This document shows positions 16,586 through 25,806 of a stretch of 64,000 nt of DNA, piece by piece. The position numbers and the translations under genes were made by a program. Source of the DNA: Candidatus Nitrosopumilus sp. (GTDB taxonomy: Archaea; Thermoproteota; Nitrososphaeria; Nitrososphaerales; Nitrosopumilaceae); the NCBI GenBank assembly GCA_025699075.1, contig JAILWG010000001.1, forward strand, positions 1-64,000. The letters run 5' to 3'. The number at the start of each line of letters is the position of its first letter. Position 1 is the first letter of the stretch. The notes beneath the pieces are model-generated. The model was not told the origin of the DNA. It did no database searches and saw only the letters and a list, made by a program, of their open reading frames with translations.

Positions 16586-16657
16586 TGCCGAGCAATGAGG
16601 AAGAGTTAGAGTAATGACTTTGAAATGAAGTAAACTAATTGAGTCTGAGCTCCGGCA
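16586..16657 (+). ncRNA. C/D-box-like small RNA candidate downstream of tRNA-Pro
   Basis: About 72 nt closed by a terminal stem, TGCCG (16586-16590) with CGGCA (16653-16657), extended by AGC/GCT. Just inside the stem lie a C-box-like ATGAGGA (16595-16601, one mismatch to RUGAUGA) and a perfect D box CTGA (16645-16648). The middle has a TTGA (D'-like) followed by ATGAAGT (C'-like), leaving guide-sized spacers. A T5 run follows the stem. This is the layout of an archaeal 2'-O-methylation guide, but the C and C' boxes are imperfect and I have not identified a target. Confidence 0.5.
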
Positions 16658-16681
16658 TGTTTTTATCAATTCTTTTCTTTC

Positions 16682-16936
16682 TTGGATTTATTGAAATTTG
16701 AGAGACGCGACATAATTTTAGCTGTGGGTATTTTTCTCATGGTTCTTGGAATTACTCAATATGTGCCATTTCATTATTCTGCCTTGATTGGAGTATTGCT
16801 TTATTTTGGAATCAAAATGTATGTGGAAAAGAGACGCCAATCTATTACTAATGCTGTTGGTGGTGGAATATGCATGGAATGCGGTTCTAGGATTATTGAT
16901 AAAAAATGCCCAAAATGTGCCTATACTCAAGGATAA
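16682..16936 (+). CDS. Small membrane protein with C-terminal zinc ribbon
   Basis: An 84-residue protein starting at TTG. Two hydrophobic helices (about 11-27 and 30-46) are followed by a basic stretch and a four-Cys knuckle (CMECGSRIIDKKCPKCAYTQ). The two-helix plus zinc-ribbon layout is common among small archaeal membrane proteins of unknown role. The ribbon would face the cytoplasm next to the basic loop (EKRRQS). There is no operon partner, and it precedes the surface-protein gene by 138 bp on the same strand. Confidence 0.75.
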   Translation: MDLLKFERRDIILAVGIFLMVLGITQYVPFHYSALIGVLLYFGIKMYVEKRRQSITNAVGGGICMECGSRIIDKKCPKCAYTQG

Positions 16937-17074
16937 CTCCTTAGTATGCCTTAATACTGAAAAATCAGATTATTTTTTGATGGTATTAAGATATCTGACT
17001 TTAACAACAAGCTCAACTTTTCCTCAATCCCATTCTAAAATTAGTCTATTCGGCAATCAAATTAGGAATTCACA

Positions 17075-20000
17075 ATGAATCGTAATATACCGTTACTATT
17101 TTCTATAATCCTTTTTGCGGGAATTTTGGTACCTGCATATGCGCAAACTGCTGATCATGTGGTAATTAATGAAGTCGACATAAATCCTCCTGGTGATGAC
17201 TCTGCATCAATTTCTGAATGGGTTGAATTGTACAATCCCACCTCATCTGATGTTGATATGGGGGGATGGAGTATTGCATCTACCACCGTTCTTAAAAAGA
17301 CAATGACTATTCCTTCTGGAACTATAATTAAACCAGGACAATTCATGACTTATTCTTACCAAAATGTTTGGTTTACTGATGCAAATGAATCAGTTGAGCT
17401 TCGAGACAAAAACAATATTGTTGTAGATAAAACCCCTTCTCTCACTGACATCAAAAATGATTTTACTTCTTGGCAAAGACTCTATGATGGATATGATTTT
17501 GACAATTACGCTGATTGGAAATTTGTAACTTCTACTGCTGGCTCTTCTAATGGAAAACTAATACAAACACAGGAATCTGAAGGTGTCACTATCACTGTAT
17601 CCTCAGAAAAACAATCTTACCTGTTTGGTGAGGTCGCTGTAATTTCTGGAAGTGTTTCTGAAGAGGTGTTTGTTGTAAAACCTTTCTTTAGTCCTGAACA
17701 AATTGTGATCACCATTACTGGACCAAATTTTGATAAGACTGTTAAATTATATCCTGATCTTAAATTGAATTACAAAACAACCCTAAGCTTACACCAAGTC
17801 CTTGGAATCAATGAAGGAACTTATGATGTGTCTGTAAGTTATGGTGGAGCAACAACAAGCACTACTTTTTCAGTCGGATATGAAATCCCTGAACAAGTAA
17901 TCAAACAAGATGCTGAGTTTGATATTATTACTGACAAATCACAATATCTTCCAGGGAATTTGGTTTCTATAACTGGATTTGCCTCTGACATAATTCCTTT
18001 TGAGGGTATGAAGTTTACTGTAACTGATTCTAATGGCAAATTAATTTCAAATGGAAATCTGTTTCCAACAAATGGAAAATTCACAACTAGTGTTTTTATC
18101 ACGACTGTAAATCCCGGATATGGAGTTTATGAAATAAGGGCTGAATATTTTGATAAATCAGCCACTACATCTTTTGAAGTTGTCAAAGATCTAAAAGAGG
18201 ATGTTCCAATTTCATTGTGGACTGACAAAAAAGCATATGGTTTGGGCGATGTTGTTAAAATCACCGGCAGGTTAAACCAAGTCTGGATTAGTACCCTGGA
18301 TTTGGAAATAATTCAAACGAAACAAGCATCTATTGTTGCCTCTTCTTCTGGAAGTTCCACTGGGTTTAAAATTTTAGATAGTGCTAGGATTAATGGAGAT
18401 GGATCTTTTGCCTATTCCTTTACTATTCCTGATAATCCTAATAGATTAGGCGCTTACAAAATCAGTGTTTCAAAAGCAATAGGCTCTGCAACAATTACTG
18501 TCCCTGTTGTTGCTGATCCTGAAAATTTTGTTGTTTCTGATAGTCCTATCACCGTAAACACTGACAAAGATGTTTATGGATTTGGCGACACTATGAAGAT
18601 TAGTGGATTTGTAAAGGATCCTCGTGCAAATTCAAGCTATTCTACTGCTGCTGGAGTCAAGGTCTCAATTTCTCATGAGGATGGACGTCCTTTGGAAATT
18701 GTTGCACAAGGAAAAAATAAAAATTTGTCAGTTGGTGGTGTGACTGTAGGATATACTTTTACTGCTATTCCTGAAACATCTGGATTGTATTCTGTCAATG
18801 TGGATGTATCCAAAAATATTTTCACACCTGGAAATTATATTGTAAAGTCTCAATATGATGGTCTTGCTGTAACTGAAATTTTTACTGTTGTTGATTCTCT
18901 TGCTTTAGATGATGGTCCAAAAGTTACCCTCGATAAAGAAGTTTACGGGCTGGGCGAAACAGTCCATTTGACTGGAATTCTCCCACCAACAGGAGACAGC
19001 TCTGTGTCTATCACTGTTACTAGACCTAGTGGTACAAAAGCTGATTCGGGTGCCACTGTAGAAAATCAGCGTTTTTCATGGGATTGGAAAGTGCCCATCT
19101 ATGAAAAAACCCAAAAATTAAAAGAAGATGAGGGCAGGGATGTTAGGCTCTCTAACTATGGGGTCTACAAAATCCAAGTATCAACTGCATCTGAAAGTGT
19201 TGATCTTTTCTTCAAGGTTTCAGCAGATCCTGAAAATGATACATTATCCCAAAATCCTTTGTTTGTCAGTACTGAAAAATCTCTGTACAAAGCTGGTGAT
19301 AAATTGAAAGTTATTGGAAATGTGATTAAACGTACTCAGGGGGATGAAGGATTAGTCATTCCAGACAGAGTTAGCATTAAAGTTCTTGATGGTACTTGGC
19401 CATACAAGCAAATTCACCAATCTCAGGTTTATCCAAATCAGGGTGGTGGTTTTTCTAGTCTATTTGAATTACCTGCAACGGTTTTCAAAGAAGGTGAATA
19501 TATCATTCGTGCAAACTATCTCAACACCCAAACTGAATCTAGATTTAGCGTTGCCAATGACTTTTCATTTGGTGGTGATGTCGATTTGGCTTTACTGTTG
19601 TCCACTGACAAATCCGAATATTATCCTGGCGATGTAGTGGTCATATCGGGAAAACCTACAAAACTTGTGTATATTGAAAAATTTGATGTGAGTATAATTA
19701 AAAAAACAGAAACTGAAATTACATGTGGCTCATTTTATTGTGGGACTAACACTGGACCTGTAACCACTATAAGACCAAGCCCTTCTGGTTCATTTTCACA
19801 TCAATATGTCATTCCTGATGTTCCTTCTGCAATTGGATCATATGAGGTGACAGTTGATGCCGATTTTGAAACAAGTTCTGTAAAATTCCTAGTTGTTGAA
19901 AAACCCTATACTCCAAAATTAGATACTGTAATTGAAAAAGAGAATAGAATTGCAGAAACAATCATTCCAATATTTACTGAAGAAAAAACTACTGCTGATG

Positions 20001-20356
20001 GAAATCTTGCACCCAGGGTAATTTCTGGTTCTTTAATCACTCCTGTCCGCGGAGATGAATATGATGTAAATCTTAAAGTTTCAACTGTAACCGGAACTTG
20101 CATCATTGGTCCTGATGCTGATTGTTTAGTGAGAGAATCTACTAGAAAACAAGGTCAAATTTATGATGTTGTTGAAGTTGACGGACTTAGTCTTAATGTA
20201 AGATATAGTGGTCCAGATGTACGTCTTGAGAAATTTAGTATTTTACCAGAATCTCCTATAGAATTCTTGCCTGATGCCAATTGGAATGTTGAGGTGATCA
20301 AAGACGAACAGATTTCGAGATTTTATTATAAGGTAACCTACAAAACATTAGAGTAA
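17075..20356 (+). CDS. Large secreted surface protein: lamin-tail domain plus seven beta-sandwich repeats
   Basis: A 1093-residue protein with a signal peptide (LLFSIILFAGILVPAYAQ). Residues about 28-150 are a lamin-tail domain (INEVDINPPGDD, EWVELYNPTSSDVDMGGWSI). Seven Ig-like repeats follow, each opening with a D-K-x-x-Y-x-x-G-D-x-V-x-I-x-G motif, for example TDKSQYLPGNLVSITGFA, TDKKAYGLGDVVKITGRL and STDKSEYYPGDVVVISGKP. Two Cys pairs lie near the C-terminus. No C-terminal membrane segment or sorting signal is visible, so it is probably released or bound to other wall proteins. A structural or adhesive role is inferred. Confidence 0.85.
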   Translation: MNRNIPLLFSIILFAGILVPAYAQTADHVVINEVDINPPGDDSASISEWVELYNPTSSDVDMGGWSIASTTVLKKTMTIPSGTIIKPGQFMTYSYQNVWFTDANESVELRDKNNIVVDKTPSLTDIKNDFTSWQRLYDGYDFDNYADWKFVTSTAGSSNGKLIQTQESEGVTITVSSEKQSYLFGEVAVISGSVSEEVFVVKPFFSPEQIVITITGPNFDKTVKLYPDLKLNYKTTLSLHQVLGINEGTYDVSVSYGGATTSTTFSVGYEIPEQVIKQDAEFDIITDKSQYLPGNLVSITGFASDIIPFEGMKFTVTDSNGKLISNGNLFPTNGKFTTSVFITTVNPGYGVYEIRAEYFDKSATTSFEVVKDLKEDVPISLWTDKKAYGLGDVVKITGRLNQVWISTLDLEIIQTKQASIVASSSGSSTGFKILDSARINGDGSFAYSFTIPDNPNRLGAYKISVSKAIGSATITVPVVADPENFVVSDSPITVNTDKDVYGFGDTMKISGFVKDPRANSSYSTAAGVKVSISHEDGRPLEIVAQGKNKNLSVGGVTVGYTFTAIPETSGLYSVNVDVSKNIFTPGNYIVKSQYDGLAVTEIFTVVDSLALDDGPKVTLDKEVYGLGETVHLTGILPPTGDSSVSITVTRPSGTKADSGATVENQRFSWDWKVPIYEKTQKLKEDEGRDVRLSNYGVYKIQVSTASESVDLFFKVSADPENDTLSQNPLFVSTEKSLYKAGDKLKVIGNVIKRTQGDEGLVIPDRVSIKVLDGTWPYKQIHQSQVYPNQGGGFSSLFELPATVFKEGEYIIRANYLNTQTESRFSVANDFSFGGDVDLALLLSTDKSEYYPGDVVVISGKPTKLVYIEKFDVSIIKKTETEITCGSFYCGTNTGPVTTIRPSPSGSFSHQYVIPDVPSAIGSYEVTVDADFETSSVKFLVVEKPYTPKLDTVIEKENRIAETIIPIFTEEKTTADGNLAPRVISGSLITPVRGDEYDVNLKVSTVTGTCIIGPDADCLVRESTRKQGQIYDVVEVDGLSLNVRYSGPDVRLEKFSILPESPIEFLPDANWNVEVIKDEQISRFYYKVTYKTLE

Positions 20357-20390
20357 ATTCCAAATACTCTGTATCTTATTCTCAGTTGAA

Positions 20391-20882
20391 GTGAAATTAC
20401 AAGTTTTGATGTTTTATCAAGATGATCCTAAAAAATGCACAGCTGCAAAAATGGTAAAATTTGGATTGGCTCAGAATATTAAAAAAATTGGCTCAAAGGG
20501 TTTGGTTTTGGATCCTTTTTCTGAAAAAACTCTGCTTCCTAAAGATAAATCTGTAATTCATTCAATTATTGGTATTGATTGCTCTTGGAATCTTGCAGAT
20601 CAGGCTTTTTCAAAAAAATTTTCTGGAATTAAAAGAAAACTTCCTCCGCTTTTTGCAGGTAACCCTGTAAATTATTCTAAACTAAACAAATTGACTACTG
20701 CTGAAGCATTAGCAGCATCTCTGTTCATTTTGGATTCTAAAGAACAGGCTTTAGAATTACTTGACAAATTCAAATGGGGCCATACTTTCTATGAACTAAA
20801 TCAAAATCTTCTAGAAGAATATTCCAAGATAGAAAATGAATCTCAAATTGACTTGATTTTAAAAGATTATGGTTTACTCTAA
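20391..20882 (+). CDS. tsr3: Tsr3 (DUF367) rRNA aminocarboxypropyltransferase
   Basis: A 163-residue protein matching the archaeal DUF367/Tsr3 family. It has an N-terminal strand MKLQVLMFYQDDPKKCTAAK, the block IGIDCSWNLADQAF, and the LPPLFAGNPVNYSKLNKLTT segment that includes the SAM-binding region. Tsr3 transfers the 3-amino-3-carboxypropyl group from SAM to a small-subunit rRNA uridine that carries hypermodified pseudouridine in many archaea and eukaryotes. It starts with GTG. Its stop codon shares bases with the stop of the convergent binding-protein gene. Confidence 0.93.
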   Translation: MKLQVLMFYQDDPKKCTAAKMVKFGLAQNIKKIGSKGLVLDPFSEKTLLPKDKSVIHSIIGIDCSWNLADQAFSKKFSGIKRKLPPLFAGNPVNYSKLNKLTTAEALAASLFILDSKEQALELLDKFKWGHTFYELNQNLLEEYSKIENESQIDLILKDYGLL

Positions 20883-23347
20883 TTTCTCTTCTTTAGATAT
20901 AGGACTATTCCCACAAATATGATTATTGGTATTATCCAAAATCCATATTCTGGTTGATTTTTAGAAAACTCTATGTTTTCATTATTTGAAACAGGCAACT
21001 CTGTCTTGTCTTCTGTAACAATGAAATTTGATTCATAAAAATCTGGCTTTAACACTGAGTTTGAAATTGCAAATATTTTGATATTGTTTGCACCTATTCC
21101 TAGTTGATTTGAATCCTTTGAGTGTATTTTGATTGTGGTATTATCATTTACCACTTTGAGACTTTCTGAAATGATTTTCTTACCTTGACTATCTGTCAAA
21201 AAATATAATATTTTATCTGCATTTTCAGTCTCAACGATAAAAATGATTTCTTCTCCTCTTTGTATTGATTTTTCAATATTGATTTTTTTGATCAATGGAA
21301 ACTCTATGTTTTCAAATTGGGACCATTCTCCTTTTTTGAATGGATATGTATCGTCATCAAATGATGTCACTTTAATTGTTCTTGATTCGGGAGAATACGA
21401 CTCTAGATAAAATGGACCATTACTAATTACTGCATGTTGTTTAGTTTGAATCCATTCTATTGATGACTGATATCTATTTTGATAATATTCTCTGTCTTGA
21501 TTTTCTTCATTTAGTGGTTCTGGGATGTATTTTGTATCTTTGAACTCTTGCAAATAATTTCTGATAATTTTGGCATCCTTTGGAATGATCAGCGATAACC
21601 AGTTTACATTTTTACTTGTGGCCCCAGATCTAGAAAACGATGCTTTTCCATCTATTACTGCTTTTTCCATTGCTGCAGTAATTTCCCATGGGACTGTACT
21701 CCATAATACTGCCCATTCTGCTATTTCTCCCTCGTCAAAATGCCAATAATCCACATACACCTCAATAGTATCGTTGTCAATTAGATTAATTCCTCTGATT
21801 GATTGTATACTTTGTGCAGCCCTTGGAGTAAATTCAGTGTCAAAAGTTTTATCGTTTTCATCTGTTTGTGTTCCCCATTCTATTGTAAAATACAGTGAAT
21901 GCAAAATATCTTGCATGTCCATTTTTTCTCCATTGTGCCAATTACTGAATTTAAAATCAAATGTAACTTTACTTATTGCCTGAGAATTTTTTTCAACATT
22001 TTCCCATTTCTGTGAATCTGGTTTCCAAATCTTGGCTTGTTGTGGGATGTTTATTTTTTTATTTAGACCTTCTGTTTCAACATCCCATGTTGCTCTCACT
22101 GGAAATGTTTCTCCTGTGAATGGGTGCTTGAATGTTGCAGGATCTGAAACTATTCCCCAAATATGTCTACTATAACTATCTGTTAAACCCATAATTGGAT
22201 TCCATGCTCCTTGATAGATTTGTTTAACACCTATTGCCAATTCTTGATGTTCACTCTTTGCATTGATTGGTGTAAATCTACTTGGAACTCCTGCCCCGAA
22301 ATCATTCACCACTCCTTGAATTTTTTCATTTACAACATATTGATCTATTTTACTTGCCAAAAAAATCCTAACTGATTCACTGATTCCTTCAACAACTGCT
22401 TCTTGAATTAATTGCGTTCTTTGCTCAGCTGTTTGAAAATCTCCTGTGTATATCTTTTGAGTTAATGAATCTAGTTTTTCATTTTCATAATTCCAGTATG
22501 AAGGATCATTAAATCCTGGCATGTTTGAAAACCATGGAGAATACATTTGTCCTAAACCTACAGAATCATATCTTACAAATGCTGAACGACCCCACCCCTC
22601 TGTATATAGATTCCATTTGAGATCAGAAGGATTTGAACCATAAACTACTACAAATGCCTTGTTTAGATCTCCGAAATCTTTCTTTACTGTGAATCCAATT
22701 CTTTCTAATTCTACAGATAGTATCTCGCCAATTGATTTTCTCACTGGATCATCACTTCTGATAAAAATAGTAATTTCAATTGGTTTGTTGTTTATTTCCC
22801 ATTTTTCATTATTTTTGACAGCTCCCTTCAGAGTTAACGCCTTAGAAATGATTTCATCTGCATATGCAGGATTATATTTGAAATTGTATGACTCAAGCTG
22901 TTCTACTACCGATAGATATTCTGGGTCTGAAGGGCCATAGTATGAAATAATTGGGGAACCGTACCCTCCCATCAATTCATTTACAATTAATTTTCTATCC
23001 ACTAAATAATTCAAAGCAAATCTAATGTCTTTATCTGAAAAAGGGTTGAAATTTTCTGATTCTGCAGGATTTACCAAAATACTGTATGATCCTCCAGTTG
23101 AATCAAACACTTGCAATCCTTCTCTTTTTTGATTATTCTCTAATCTGTCTGGAGATATTGTATAATAATACACATCAAGATTCCCATTACGAACTTCTTC
23201 TAATGCTGTATTTTCATCTAAATACTGAATAAATTTTACTGAATCAAAAAATGTATTTTTCTCTGCAAATGATTCTTGATGTGTTACTAATGTTATTGAA
23301 ACAGCTAGTATTATCACTAGCATTATGTTCATGTTCATTCTTTTCAA
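20879..23347 (-). CDS. Family 5 (oligopeptide/nickel-type) ABC substrate-binding protein with PEYG C-terminal signal
   Basis: An 822-residue protein starting at TTG, with a signal peptide ending near SFAEKN. Residues about 45-680 are an SBP_bac_5 domain (DKDIRFALNYLVDRKLIVNE; FSNWHNGEKMDMQDILHSLY). A beta-rich extension follows. The C-terminus is PEYG-hydrophobic helix-LKKRN (residues 799-822), matching the thaumarchaeal PEFG-CTERM sorting layout with Tyr for Phe. It would bind peptides or another small solute at the cell surface. No permease is adjacent; an OppF-like ATPase lies at 55219-56184. A TATA-like box at about 23365-23378 suits the TTG start. Confidence 0.88.
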   Translation of the reverse strand: MKRMNMNIMLVIILAVSITLVTHQESFAEKNTFFDSVKFIQYLDENTALEEVRNGNLDVYYYTISPDRLENNQKREGLQVFDSTGGSYSILVNPAESENFNPFSDKDIRFALNYLVDRKLIVNELMGGYGSPIISYYGPSDPEYLSVVEQLESYNFKYNPAYADEIISKALTLKGAVKNNEKWEINNKPIEITIFIRSDDPVRKSIGEILSVELERIGFTVKKDFGDLNKAFVVVYGSNPSDLKWNLYTEGWGRSAFVRYDSVGLGQMYSPWFSNMPGFNDPSYWNYENEKLDSLTQKIYTGDFQTAEQRTQLIQEAVVEGISESVRIFLASKIDQYVVNEKIQGVVNDFGAGVPSRFTPINAKSEHQELAIGVKQIYQGAWNPIMGLTDSYSRHIWGIVSDPATFKHPFTGETFPVRATWDVETEGLNKKINIPQQAKIWKPDSQKWENVEKNSQAISKVTFDFKFSNWHNGEKMDMQDILHSLYFTIEWGTQTDENDKTFDTEFTPRAAQSIQSIRGINLIDNDTIEVYVDYWHFDEGEIAEWAVLWSTVPWEITAAMEKAVIDGKASFSRSGATSKNVNWLSLIIPKDAKIIRNYLQEFKDTKYIPEPLNEENQDREYYQNRYQSSIEWIQTKQHAVISNGPFYLESYSPESRTIKVTSFDDDTYPFKKGEWSQFENIEFPLIKKINIEKSIQRGEEIIFIVETENADKILYFLTDSQGKKIISESLKVVNDNTTIKIHSKDSNQLGIGANNIKIFAISNSVLKPDFYESNFIVTEDKTELPVSNNENIEFSKNQPEYGFWIIPIIIFVGIVLYLKKRN

Positions 23348-23355
23348 ACCATGTA

Positions 23356-23407
23356 CTAAAACCTATATTATAATACCCTGATGTTATTAGCTCCTAAAAC
23401 CTATATT
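23356..23407. repeat. 14-bp direct repeat in divergent promoter region
   Basis: CTAAAACCTATATT occurs at 23356-23369 and again at 23394-23407, 38 bp apart, between the binding-protein gene and the nuclease-fold gene. Each copy contains a TATA-like core. The second lies about 28 bp upstream of the ATG at 23432, the first overlaps the region driving the opposite gene. They may be duplicated promoter or operator elements. Confidence 0.6.
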
Positions 23408-23431
23408 TCAATAATGTATCAAAATTTTCAA

Positions 23432-24067
23432 ATGAAAATTAATCCCAAAATGATTGTCGGATTACAAGGGATTATTCAGGGAGGGGTCTCAGTAAAAGAC
23501 TTTTCTGCTGTAACAAAGATGACTGATGATGATTCTAAAACAATGCTAGATGAGTTTATCAAAAATGATATTGGAACCAAACAAGATGAATTCTATTATT
23601 TTGAAGATGGTGATAAATTAAAAATTGCTATATCTTTACTTGAGAGAGGTCTTCCTATTGACGAAATCTCAATTGCGTTAGATTGGAGAGATTTTGAAGG
23701 ATTAACTGCTGAGATTTTAACTGAAAAAAATTTTGCAGTAATTAAAAATATGATGCTGACAAAACCTCGAATGGAAATTGATGTTGTAGGTATTAGGCTT
23801 GGAATAGCAATCCTGATTGATTGCAAGCACTGGAAACGTTACAATACTTCTTCTCTATCTAATGCTGTGAAAAAACAGATTGAAAGAACAAAACACTATG
23901 TTTCAAAAACCCCTGGGGCAATTGCTGTTCCTGTAATTGTAACTTTATACCAAGACAAAATTGATTTTATTGAAAACGTGCCTATCGTTCCTATTTTCCA
24001 GTTTGCTTCATTTATTGATGAATTCTATGGCAATATTGACAGTATGAAGACTATAGGAACAGACTAG
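23432..24067 (+). CDS. PD-(D/E)xK nuclease-fold protein (restriction endonuclease-like)
   Basis: A protein of 211 residues from ATG 23432 (228 if the upstream ATG at 23381 is used). The N-terminal third looks helical and may bind DNA. From about 105 the Mrr/RecB-like core appears: FEGLTAEILTEKNFAVIKNM, then MEIDVVG and the catalytic-like LIDCKHWKR (D-x-K). No methyltransferase is adjacent, so it is more likely a repair or processing nuclease than a restriction system. The downstream start is preferred because of the TATA-like repeat copy. It overlaps the convergent DUF2070 gene by 17 bp. Confidence 0.75.
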   Translation: MKINPKMIVGLQGIIQGGVSVKDFSAVTKMTDDDSKTMLDEFIKNDIGTKQDEFYYFEDGDKLKIAISLLERGLPIDEISIALDWRDFEGLTAEILTEKNFAVIKNMMLTKPRMEIDVVGIRLGIAILIDCKHWKRYNTSSLSNAVKKQIERTKHYVSKTPGAIAVPVIVTLYQDKIDFIENVPIVPIFQFASFIDEFYGNIDSMKTIGTD

Positions 24068-25799
24068 TTACAAAAAACACTACCCCTCCAATCACAAATG
24101 CTTTTGTAATTTTCAGTGAATTATCTAATGCTTTGGAATAATCTTCGTAAATTCCCTGCCCCATCACTTTTACATTTGTCTCATTTTCTAAAATTTCAAA
24201 TTTTGCTGATGCGATATTTGACTCTGCTTTTTTTGCAATCTCAAAGAACCATTTTGAAAGTTTGTCTGCACTTGTAATTAGACCCAGTTGATAGTATCCA
24301 TTTCTATTTCTGGCTTTGACTGGAGCATAATGTGTGTCTGATGTACAAATCTCCAATAGTTGATAATCTTTTTTTGCAAAAATATCTGTAATTTTTTCCC
24401 TTACCCCATTTTCCATGTTGTTTGCATCTGCCCATCCTAGAAAGTATTTTTTATTATTTAGCTTTAAGCATACAATTCCTAATCCTGCCATTCCTAAATC
24501 TTCTGTCCATACATCCATTTCGTCTGTATTTGCATAACCTAATTCAATTGGAAAACTTTCTTTTGTGATCAATGTATCTAAACATGATTTTGCAGCTTTT
24601 AGCATGTCTTCTCCATCTTCTTTAGAAATTTCTTCTCCCATTGCATTATGGCAATCCACGATCATTGTTCGTGCATAATTTCTGTTGTTGGCATATTGAA
24701 CAATTTCTGTTTTCATGTAGCTTGGTATATCTTCCATTCCATGTGGGGATAATGACAAAAGTAGTAGTGGATTATTTCCAAAAAGCAATCCTGTAACTCT
24801 GGCTTTGTTAATTTGAACTGTTACAGGCTCTGTGCATTTTACTCCTTCTTCTTTGACTTTGCTGTTTTCCAAATTTTTCAAATATTTTTCAACTTCATTT
24901 CTTGATGGGAGATTTAATGCATGGTCTGATATGCTATGCATCACCATTGCCGATGATGATAAATTCTTGTAAATTAGATATGGGATATTGCTTCCTCCTA
25001 CGGGATGGTATGGGCCCGGATGTATTTCTGGTAACACCATTCTGAATTCTTTCTGTCCATTCTGCACTGAAAATTTAATTTGTGCAGTTGAGACTTTGGT
25101 TTCGCTTGAACGCTGCTCCATAAGTTTTTCTGCATCATCAAAATCATTTCCTTGAGATGCTAGGTATGCTTGAATTGTTTTATGTGTGCTCTCCATTGCA
25201 GGTCTTCCTGCTCTGTCTGTCAGAACAGACCAAACGCTGGCAATTATCATAAATGATATTCCATATCCGAGTCCAACAGGTTCGCTCAATATTGAAATCC
25301 ACATGTCATATGGAATCAATACCAGATACATTGCTAGTGGTTGAATTAAACAAATACTCCATGCTTTTTTCAGACTAACTCCTAACGTGGTGGTATAAAT
25401 TCCGATTCTGAAACTTGAAAATAAAAGTAATCCAAACACAATGAAAAACAATTCTATTTCTTTTGACAAAACTATGCTTGATAGAATTCCCATCAACAGT
25501 GTTACTGTCCATAACATATTTCCAAATAACGATGAATGTAGAGACTTTGAGTATTCTTTTTTCTTTGTGAATCTTGTATCAAGCAGTTGTGTTAAAACTA
25601 GTACTCCTAAAACCACTGGCAGTCTATACCAGTTTTCTTCAAATCCTAAACTGTTCAAATAACCAAAATATGTTGCAAGAACCGTTACTGATGCAACCAC
25701 TAATGAAACTACTAGTGAAAAATAATGCGATGATGGATTAACTAGAGTAAGGGAGAACCTGTTATGTATATTTGAAACATCATCTGAAGCTTTTTCCAT
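24051..25799 (-). CDS. DUF2070 family archaeal membrane protein
   Basis: A 582-residue protein with about seven transmembrane helices in residues 28-215 and a large soluble domain (about 220-560), then a final transmembrane helix (about 563-580). I recognise the DUF2070 family by the LPEIHPGPYHPVGGSNIPYL block and the conserved MIVDCHNAMGEE segment. It has metal-binding-like His/Asp clusters (HPGPYHP, DCHN), so a hydrolase activity has been imagined, but the function is unknown. It lies 7 bp downstream of the Sec61-beta gene on the same strand. Confidence 0.9.
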   Translation of the reverse strand: MEKASDDVSNIHNRFSLTLVNPSSHYFSLVVSLVVASVTVLATYFGYLNSLGFEENWYRLPVVLGVLVLTQLLDTRFTKKKEYSKSLHSSLFGNMLWTVTLLMGILSSIVLSKEIELFFIVFGLLLFSSFRIGIYTTTLGVSLKKAWSICLIQPLAMYLVLIPYDMWISILSEPVGLGYGISFMIIASVWSVLTDRAGRPAMESTHKTIQAYLASQGNDFDDAEKLMEQRSSETKVSTAQIKFSVQNGQKEFRMVLPEIHPGPYHPVGGSNIPYLIYKNLSSSAMVMHSISDHALNLPSRNEVEKYLKNLENSKVKEEGVKCTEPVTVQINKARVTGLLFGNNPLLLLSLSPHGMEDIPSYMKTEIVQYANNRNYARTMIVDCHNAMGEEISKEDGEDMLKAAKSCLDTLITKESFPIELGYANTDEMDVWTEDLGMAGLGIVCLKLNNKKYFLGWADANNMENGVREKITDIFAKKDYQLLEICTSDTHYAPVKARNRNGYYQLGLITSADKLSKWFFEIAKKAESNIASAKFEILENETNVKVMGQGIYEDYSKALDNSLKITKAFVIGGVVFFVTSLFL

Positions 25800-25806
25800 C
25801 GTTTAT

